Shown: one piece after another, positions 12,186 to 16,474 of the stretch
Numbering within the stretch: the first letter of the stretch is position 1
Layout of the letters: each line of letters begins with the position of its first letter
Source: CAZJQT01 sp964604415
GTDB taxonomy: Bacteria > Patescibacteriota > Saccharimonadia > Saccharimonadales > CAZJQT01
Reading direction: 5' to 3'
DNA length: 16,474 nt
Assembly: GCA_964604415.1 (NCBI GenBank)
Contig: CAZRYT010000012.1
Coordinates: 1-16,474 of the forward strand
Translations under genes and position numbers: made by a program
The notes under the pieces: model-generated
What the model was told of the DNA's origin: nothing
Seen by the model: the letters and a program-made list of their open reading frames with translations, nothing else
Database searches by the model: none

Positions 12186-13347
12186 TAAACGTAAGGGTTG
12201 TGGTGTAGCTACCGGCTTCAGTAGTTGTAGCGATGTTACCAATAAAAGCTATGATACCAGTAGAGCTAGCACCAGCTACTTTGTTAGCGTAAACCTGGCC
12301 ATAAGTAGTATTTGTGTTAGCGGAGTCAAAGGCGAACTGGGCGGTACCATTACCACCAGTGCTAGCCGTACCAGCTGTTTGAGTAGTGGTACTACAGTTG
12401 GCATTGTTGTACGGTGAAGCCGGGGTTAAGCCTGAGCCAGTCGATTGGTAAGTACAAAAACCAAACTGCTCGGCCCCTGTCGAGCTTGAAGCAGCCGTGG
12501 AACCAATAGCAGCAACATCGAATGAGCCAGACTTAAGAGTATCACCCTTGATGCGGATAGCTACGCCTGAACTAGCATTAGTAGCGACATCATACTTGGT
12601 GTTCTTATCGACAAATGGACCGCTGGGCGATAAGACGTCGTTGGTGTCACCTAGCAGTACCGAAGTACCGCCAGCACCACAGTTGGCACCCGTATAGACA
12701 CAGAATGTCAGAGTTTCTTGGACTCTAGCTGTGATAGTGATTTGAGCCGTGGTACTAAGGGCAATACCACCAGCATCAATTGAACCTGATCCAAGGTTAG
12801 TAGAGGTGTAAGCTTGGGCATGAGCACCTGTATCGTAAGTAATTACACGGGCATAAAACGTGGTGTTGGTGTTGTTGGGGTTAGTCACGCCGTTAGCGGC
12901 TGTACCAAGATCAATACTAAAGGCGGTAGCGGTTGCTACAGAAGAAGTCGTTCTAGTCAAGATTAGCTTACTGGCGGTAGAGTTGGTAGTATCAACTGAC
13001 CAACCAGTAATTCCAGACTGGTTAGCTAAAGCCAAAGTTGCCTTAACCCAGTCAAAGCCAGTTGGGGCGGTGCAGGTATCGGCTATAATGGGGTCGTTTT
13101 GACAGATATCAACTACCATCCCAGCTGTCGAGGCACTGACTCCGCCTGAATTTGTCGTAAATGCCAAAGTATAGATGGTATTTGTAGCCGCCTGAGCTGA
13201 ACTGCTAAGTTTGATGCTACGGCTAGATTGTAACGTATAGGCTGAAGCTGTATTGCCCAAAAGCGGGATTAGCAGCGCTGTAACATAAACAAGAATTACA
13301 AAAATTGTTTGCAGTCGGCTTTTTATAAATTGTCTGATCTTATTCAC
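12166..13347 (-). CDS. Secreted Thr/Ser-rich beta surface protein (first paralogue)
   Basis: A 393-residue exported protein. The signal peptide ends near residue 36 (NTASA). Residues 37-200 form a Ser/Thr/Asn-rich beta domain with a possible Cys82-Cys92 disulfide. Residues about 205-393 form a second domain related to the neighbouring gene products: ETLTFCVYTG, LLGDTND, GAEQFGF and the C-terminal GSYTTTLTFIATGTY. Possible disulfides are Cys216-Cys223 and Cys298-Cys318. There is no C-terminal membrane helix or LPXTG, so it is either released or held non-covalently. The pattern of a beta domain ending in G.Y..tL.f.a, beside a DUF916-like protein, resembles the WxL surface system of Firmicutes, though no WxL motif is present. 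The start is GTG 13347; AGGAC lies about 10 bases upstream. The coding sequence is compositionally biased and repetitive. Exact role unknown. Confidence 0.75.
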   Translation of the reverse strand: MNKIRQFIKSRLQTIFVILVYVTALLIPLLGNTASAYTLQSSRSIKLSSSAQAATNTIYTLAFTTNSGGVSASTAGMVVDICQNDPIIADTCTAPTGFDWVKATLALANQSGITGWSVDTTNSTASKLILTRTTSSVATATAFSIDLGTAANGVTNPNNTNTTFYARVITYDTGAHAQAYTSTNLGSGSIDAGGIALSTTAQITITARVQETLTFCVYTGANCGAGGTSVLLGDTNDVLSPSGPFVDKNTKYDVATNASSGVAIRIKGDTLKSGSFDVAAIGSTAASSSTGAEQFGFCTYQSTGSGLTPASPYNNANCSTTTQTAGTASTGGNGTAQFAFDSANTNTTYGQVYANKVAGASSTGIIAFIGNIATTTEAGSYTTTLTFIATGTY

Positions 13348-13398
13348 CCGTAATTGTCCTGCGTGTCTTTTTATTTGCTTTCTTTTGACTTAAGCATA

Positions 13399-13407
13399 AT
13401 TCTAACA
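13399..13407 (-). promoter_or_regulatory. Extended -10 promoter of the first paralogue
   Basis: On the minus strand TGTTAGAAT, an extended -10 box, lies about 50 bases before the GTG at 13347, giving a leader of roughly 44 bases. No good -35 box is seen. The 110-base gap (13348-13457) otherwise holds an AT-rich palindrome at 13435-13447. Confidence 0.4.
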
Positions 13408-13457
13408 TCACAAACTTACTTATACCACAAGAATTATAAAATTTATACACAACCGCA

Positions 13458-14216
13458 TCAGTACGTAGCTGTAGCTACCAAAACATGCGAGAAACTGTAT
13501 TGGCCCGAAGGGGTTGGGGTACTGATATTAAAAATGTAGGAAATTGTATAACTGGTAACAGAGGTAGCGGAGTTGGAAAGGGCTATGATGTCGCTCTTAG
13601 CGTACTTAAACTGGTTAGCTGTGTTGTAGCCGGTGGCAGCCTGACCAAACGAGAAAGTGCTATCAGGTAATTGCTGAGGATCGTTGCCTAAATTACAACC
13701 AACACCACAGAAATTGGTGTTTTTGACAAGATTAATGCCGAATTGTTCACTGCCCGGTGAGGAAGCGGTCGGGCTCGACAAAGGAGTTATTTGGTGACCA
13801 CCTTGAGCGTTAGTTGGTGGATCAGATTCGGTTCTGACGACATAACCCGAAGTCTGCCAAGCTCGAATAGCAAAAGTCCCAGTGGCGGTAGTGACTTGAG
13901 ATGTACTCAAATAACCAAGGTCAACATTAGAGCCCGTTACTACAAACTCCAAAAACGGATCATCAGTGGTGTTAAAACCAGCGTAAACCTGATAGTTGGC
14001 ACTTGAGCTATTGCCAATACCCAACTCTCCCAGAGTTTCCTTAGCCCGATAATTGGCTGAATTAGCATCAAGCTCCCCACCAGTTCCAAAGAAAGCCTGA
14101 TCAATACCATAGTTGCTTGAGGAGTATGTAGCCCCCAAAACCGGCACTGGTGGTATCAATAGCAAGGCCAAGCAAGCAACCAGGCTAACTACAAAACGCC
14201 GACTCTTTTTGATCAT
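13458..14216 (-). CDS. Secreted beta-rich surface protein (second paralogue)
   Basis: A 252-residue exported protein. The signal peptide is classical (MIKKSRRF, hydrophobic core, cleavage near VLGA at 26-29). This decides the start at ATG 14216; a longer frame from TTG 14279 would bury the signal. Residues 30-85 contain repeated Ser/Asn/Tyr segments (SSNYGIDQ, SANYRAKETLGELGIG, SSANYQVYAGF). Residues about 88-252 form the domain shared with the other two paralogues: FLEFVVTGSNVDLGYLS, then SGYVV, SEQFGINLV, Cys170/Cys174 in FCGVGCN, YNTANQFKYAKSDIIA, YTISYIFNIS and GQYSFSHVLVATATY. No anchor or membrane helix follows. It is transcribed divergently from the stalk protein at 14300. Likely a structural or adhesive surface protein; the resemblance to WxL domains is by pattern only and is inference. 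Confidence 0.78.
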   Translation of the reverse strand: MIKKSRRFVVSLVACLALLLIPPVPVLGATYSSSNYGIDQAFFGTGGELDANSANYRAKETLGELGIGNSSSANYQVYAGFNTTDDPFLEFVVTGSNVDLGYLSTSQVTTATGTFAIRAWQTSGYVVRTESDPPTNAQGGHQITPLSSPTASSPGSEQFGINLVKNTNFCGVGCNLGNDPQQLPDSTFSFGQAATGYNTANQFKYAKSDIIALSNSATSVTSYTISYIFNISTPTPSGQYSFSHVLVATATY

Positions 14217-14219
14217 ACA

Positions 14220-14248
14220 AGTATATTTTGGCTTATTTGCCAAAACAA
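14220..14248 (-). promoter_or_regulatory. Promoter of the second paralogue with a dyad filling its spacer
   Basis: On the minus strand TTGTTT (14243-14248), 17 bases, TATACT (14220-14225), then ATG 14216 only 3 bases on. The inverted repeat TTTTGGC-TTATTT-GCCAAAA (14226-14245) occupies the spacer exactly and touches the -35 box, a typical place for a repressor or a spacer-bending activator. Confidence 0.5.
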
Positions 14249-14263
14249 CACAAACCATAAGCG

Positions 14264-14272
14264 TGCTATGAT
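14264..14272 (+). promoter_or_regulatory. Extended -10 promoter of the stalk-protein gene
   Basis: TGCTATGAT, an extended -10 box, 27 bases before ATG 14300. The predicted leader is about 20 bases with only a weak GTGGA near the start. It is divergent from the promoter at 14220-14248. Confidence 0.5.
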
Positions 14273-14299
14273 ATCTCAAGATTAATCATCAGTGGAAAA

Positions 14300-15289
14300 A
14301 TGGCAGATACAGACGACCAAAACAGTGGTTTAGAAACCCTCGAGGATCCAGGCTCAGATAAAGCTAGCGTATCTGATTCTAGCTCTAGTGCGGCCCAATC
14401 ACCCCAACAACAACCCAAACCTAAACCCAAACGCACAACCGGGATTTTCAAAAAAATCAACGATCTCATAGCTGACCTTAATGTCTATTTGATTTTATTT
14501 GTTTTGGCTCTGGTGCTAATAATCATCGTGGCTTATTTGAGTTATTCACACAATAAAAAGTCAACAGATAGCACGACCATAAAACCGCAAAGCCTCAACC
14601 AAGAAGCTTTGCAGAACCTCAATAATAGTGATATTAGCATTGGTGATCCTAAGCAGACGCTGGGGGTAAAGTCTAATACGGTCTTTGCTGGCAAAGTATT
14701 GGTGCGCGACAACTTAGAAGTGGCAGGCACTATCAAGGCCGGTAGTAGCCTGAACCTGCCCGGGATCACAGTGACTGGCTCTAGCGTGTTCGACCAACTA
14801 CAAGGCAATAAACTAGCGATTTCTGGAGATGCCCTAATCCAAGGCCAAGTCAATGTTCAGAAAAACTTGGTAGTAAGTGGTAGTGCTAGTTTTGGTGGTA
14901 ATATTTCGGCACCACAAATAACTATCCAGAGCTTGCAGATAAGTGGCGATTTGCAGCTAAACCGCCACATTGACGCTGGTGGCGCCACACCGGGCAAAAG
15001 TGATGGTTCAGCCCTGGGTAGCGGTGGCACCAGCTCAGTCAGTGGTACTGATACCGCTGGTACCGTAGCTATCAATACTGGCGGTAGTCCTGGAGCCGGC
15101 TGTTTTACGACTGTCAATTTTGCTCAGAAGTTTAATGCCACGCCACATGTGGTTATCACGCCGGTTGGTACGGCCGCAGCCGCATTGAACTACTACATCA
15201 CACGTTCAACTGCCAATTTTACTATCTGCAGCCTCAATGCCGCGCCAGCCAACAGCAGCTTCTCATTTGATTATCTGGCGATTGATTAA
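14300..15289 (+). CDS. Type II membrane protein with beta-helix stalk and tail-fibre-like tip
   Basis: A 329-residue surface protein with no cleaved signal. Residues 1-50 are a cytoplasmic disordered tail (acidic and Ser-rich, then a Pro/Lys/Gln-rich stretch). A membrane helix covers 61-81. Residues about 127-224 consist of short strands that read like a beta-helix or bactofilin-like repeat (GKVLVRDNLEVAGTIKAG, GDALIQGQVNVQKNLVVSG, ASFGGNI, LQISGDLQLN). A Gly/Ser linker (226-250) precedes a C-terminal domain (251-329: AGTVAINTGG, CFTTVNFAQKFNATPHVV, YYITRSTANFTI, FSFDYLAID) that resembles tips of phage tail fibres and lectin-like domains in CPR surface proteins; Cys268 and Cys310 may pair. 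The layout, anchor plus stalk plus binding tip, suggests an adhesin or envelope spacer. That function is inference; I do not recognise a named family. Confidence 0.75.
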   Translation: MADTDDQNSGLETLEDPGSDKASVSDSSSSAAQSPQQQPKPKPKRTTGIFKKINDLIADLNVYLILFVLALVLIIIVAYLSYSHNKKSTDSTTIKPQSLNQEALQNLNNSDISIGDPKQTLGVKSNTVFAGKVLVRDNLEVAGTIKAGSSLNLPGITVTGSSVFDQLQGNKLAISGDALIQGQVNVQKNLVVSGSASFGGNISAPQITIQSLQISGDLQLNRHIDAGGATPGKSDGSALGSGGTSSVSGTDTAGTVAINTGGSPGAGCFTTVNFAQKFNATPHVVITPVGTAAAALNYYITRSTANFTICSLNAAPANSSFSFDYLAID

Positions 15290-15307
15290 GCTTATCTAGT
15301 TCTAATC

Positions 15308-15316
15308 TGTTAAAAT
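15308..15316 (+). promoter_or_regulatory. Extended -10 promoter of mnmA
   Basis: TGTTAAAAT, an extended -10 box, ends 9 bases before ATG 15326. The TTG at 15320 lies only 4 bases after it and would fall upstream of the transcript start, which favours ATG 15326. Confidence 0.55.
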
Positions 15317-15325
15317 AGCTTGGCT

Positions 15326-16369
15326 ATGAGAACTGTATACGTTGGGATGAGTGGTGGAGTGGATAGTTCAGTTACAGCTGCCTTGTTAAAAGAACAGGGC
15401 TATAGGGTGGTGGGTGTTTATATGAAAAACTGGACGCGGGATTTCCCCGCTAGTCCATGTACCTGGAAAGAAGATTATCAAGACGCCAAGCGGGTGGCCG
15501 TGCAGCTTGGGATTGATTTCAAGGTCTTTGATTTTGAAAAACAATATCGTCAAAAAGTAGTTGATTACATGGTGGCCGAATACAAAGCTGGCCATACACC
15601 CAACCCGGATGTCATGTGCAATCAAGAGGTCAAGTTCAAGCTTTTCTTGGAGTCGTCATTGGAAGACGGTGCTGATCTAATTGCTACTGGACATTATTCT
15701 AAGGTCAAGGATGGTCAATTGAGGGTAGCTAATAATAAGGACAAAGACCAGAGCTATTTCTTGTACCGCGTAACTGGCGAGGCGCTCAAGAAAACCCTCA
15801 TGCCAATTGGTGATTTCAAAACTAAGGCGGAGGTTCGAGCACTAGCTAAGAAATTTGAGCTAAGTACAGCTGATAAAAAAGACAGTCAAGGCATTTGTTT
15901 CGTAGGCCAGGTCGGTATCAAAGATTTCCTGCTAGCAGAGCTTGGTCCACAAGAACCGGGTGACATCATTGACCAGAATGGTAAAGTCATTGGCCAGCAT
16001 GACGGCGCTATTTTCTATACTCTTGGCCAGCGTCATGGCCTGGATATTGGCGGTGGTCTGCCTTACTACGTCATCAATAAAGACATGACCAAAAATATCA
16101 TTTACGTGACGACCGATTTAGCCGATAAACGACTTTGGTTGGACGAGATCAAGCTAGCTGATGTGCATTGGATTGGCGACGAACCGGATTACAAAAAAAC
16201 CTATCAAGTCAGGACGCGCTACCGGACACCTTTGATAAAAGCCAAGCTTACAAAAGCCAAAGACAAGTTAATTATCAAACTGCACGAACCGATGCAGGCG
16301 ATTACGCCAGGCCAATCAACCGTCATCTACGACGGCGATCATGTCTTGGGCGGCGGCATTGTAGTTTAA
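15326..16369 (+). CDS. mnmA: tRNA-specific 2-thiouridylase MnmA
   Basis: A 347-residue cytoplasmic enzyme that activates U34 of tRNA-Lys/Glu/Gln with ATP and replaces its 2-oxygen with sulfur. The PP-loop SGGVDSS is at residues 9-15. The first catalytic cysteine is Cys98 in NPDVMCNQEVKF and the second, which carries the persulfide, is Cys191 in DSQGICFVG. TGHYSKV and KDQSYFLY (140-147) are family landmarks for tRNA and ATP contacts. The C-terminal beta-barrels (GQRHGLDIGGGLPYYVI, then VRTRYR and GQSTVIYDGDHVLGGGIV) are complete, and length is normal (about 350-370). Sulfur would come from a cysteine desulfurase, one of which is encoded at 3062-4219. It follows the stalk-protein gene by 36 bases with its own promoter, and the next gene begins one base after its stop. 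Confidence 0.97.
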   Translation: MRTVYVGMSGGVDSSVTAALLKEQGYRVVGVYMKNWTRDFPASPCTWKEDYQDAKRVAVQLGIDFKVFDFEKQYRQKVVDYMVAEYKAGHTPNPDVMCNQEVKFKLFLESSLEDGADLIATGHYSKVKDGQLRVANNKDKDQSYFLYRVTGEALKKTLMPIGDFKTKAEVRALAKKFELSTADKKDSQGICFVGQVGIKDFLLAELGPQEPGDIIDQNGKVIGQHDGAIFYTLGQRHGLDIGGGLPYYVINKDMTKNIIYVTTDLADKRLWLDEIKLADVHWIGDEPDYKKTYQVRTRYRTPLIKAKLTKAKDKLIIKLHEPMQAITPGQSTVIYDGDHVLGGGIVV

Positions 16370-16370
16370 T

Positions 16371-16474
16371 ATGGCTAAATATCAGGCTGTTACTAAGTAC
16401 ATTGAAGAGTACTGGCAGACTTGCAGTTACACGCCAGACAATAAAGGCCGTGGCGTCATGCGCCTGGGCCGGGT
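16371..16474 (+). CDS. Start of an unknown protein (truncated by window end)
   Basis: ATG 16371 opens a frame without stops to the end of the window, giving 34 residues beginning MAKYQAVTKYIEEYWQTCSY. It begins one base after the mnmA stop, so it is probably co-transcribed and coupled. The visible part looks like an N-terminal helix with many aromatics followed by a turn (TPDNKGRG). It is too short for a family assignment. Confidence 0.6.
   Translation, partial: MAKYQAVTKYIEEYWQTCSYTPDNKGRGVMRLGR

Noticed and set aside
12166..13347. CRISPR or tandem repeat array in the repetitive Thr/Ser-rich gene
   Set aside because: The repetitiveness comes from biased codons and short motifs; there are no evenly spaced identical repeats.
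13435..13447. AT palindrome TATAAAATTTATA as a regulator site
   Set aside because: Purely A/T and expected by chance in this AT-rich spacer; no partner copies seen.
13354..13670. Small plus-strand frames around the end of the second paralogue
   Set aside because: They overlap a well-supported minus-strand gene and show no start signals or recognisable sequence.
14217..14279. Upstream TTG start for the second paralogue
   Set aside because: It would place 21 residues before a complete signal peptide and run through the predicted promoter.
15320..15328. TTG 15320 as the mnmA start
   Set aside because: It lies 4 bases after the -10 box and adds only two residues before the family-typical MRTVYVGMSGG start at ATG 15326.
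1..16474. TGA recoded to glycine
   Set aside because: TGA ends several genes precisely at overlaps (5756, 6273, 7760, 8620), so it is a stop.

Overview
The window looks like a chromosomal segment of a Patescibacteria/CPR bacterium, most likely in or near Candidatus Saccharibacteria (TM7). This rests on gene content and style: a divergent F1-type ATPase operon, secreted beta-rich surface proteins typical of these genomes, very short leaders and frequent GTG/TTG starts. It is inference, since no rRNA or marker phylogeny is available here. TGA is used as a stop (for example at gamma/beta and b/delta), so the Gracilibacteria/Absconditabacteria recoding does not apply. Two 100-base N runs (9428-9527 and 12018-12117) are scaffold gaps, each inside a gene.

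Layout. (1) 1-4219, plus strand, housekeeping: the 3' part of metG, a histidine phosphatase, a TatD-family nuclease, two small unknown proteins and an IscS/NifS-type cysteine desulfurase. (2) 4270-9877, plus strand: a tightly coupled operon encoding a c-like membrane protein, b-like, delta, alpha, gamma, beta (interrupted by a gap) and a short epsilon. (3) 9888-14216, minus strand: five surface genes, namely a PKD/Ig-like type I membrane protein, a DUF916-like membrane protein and three related secreted beta-rich proteins (one gapped). (4) 14300-15289, plus strand: a type II membrane protein with a beta-helix-like stalk and a tail-fibre-like tip. (5) 15326-end: mnmA and the start of an unknown gene one base downstream.

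The main discovery candidate is region 2. It keeps the classical atp gene order and the key F1 nucleotide-binding and catalytic residues visible outside the gap, but atpB (subunit a) is missing from its usual place. The c-like protein has a signal anchor, a roughly 110-residue extracytoplasmic beta domain and then a c-type hairpin with the GRNP loop, yet neither membrane helix contains Asp or Glu. As encoded here it could not carry protons or sodium in the usual way. Epsilon lacks its C-terminal helices. The simplest reading is an F1-like ATPase repurposed to drive something outside the cell, conceptually parallel to the F1-like X0 ATPases of Mollicutes. It converges with a surface-protein cluster resembling a WxL/DUF916 system, so a mechanical or assembly link to the cell surface is an attractive but unproven idea.

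Promoters are unusually readable. Several genes have a -10 box ending 3-11 bases before the start codon, implying leaderless or nearly leaderless transcripts, while genes inside operons rely on overlaps and Shine-Dalgarno sites. The cysteine desulfurase and MnmA could form a sulfur-transfer pair for tRNA 2-thiouridine synthesis, although they are not adjacent. No rRNA, tRNA, CRISPR array, insertion sequence or phage gene was found.
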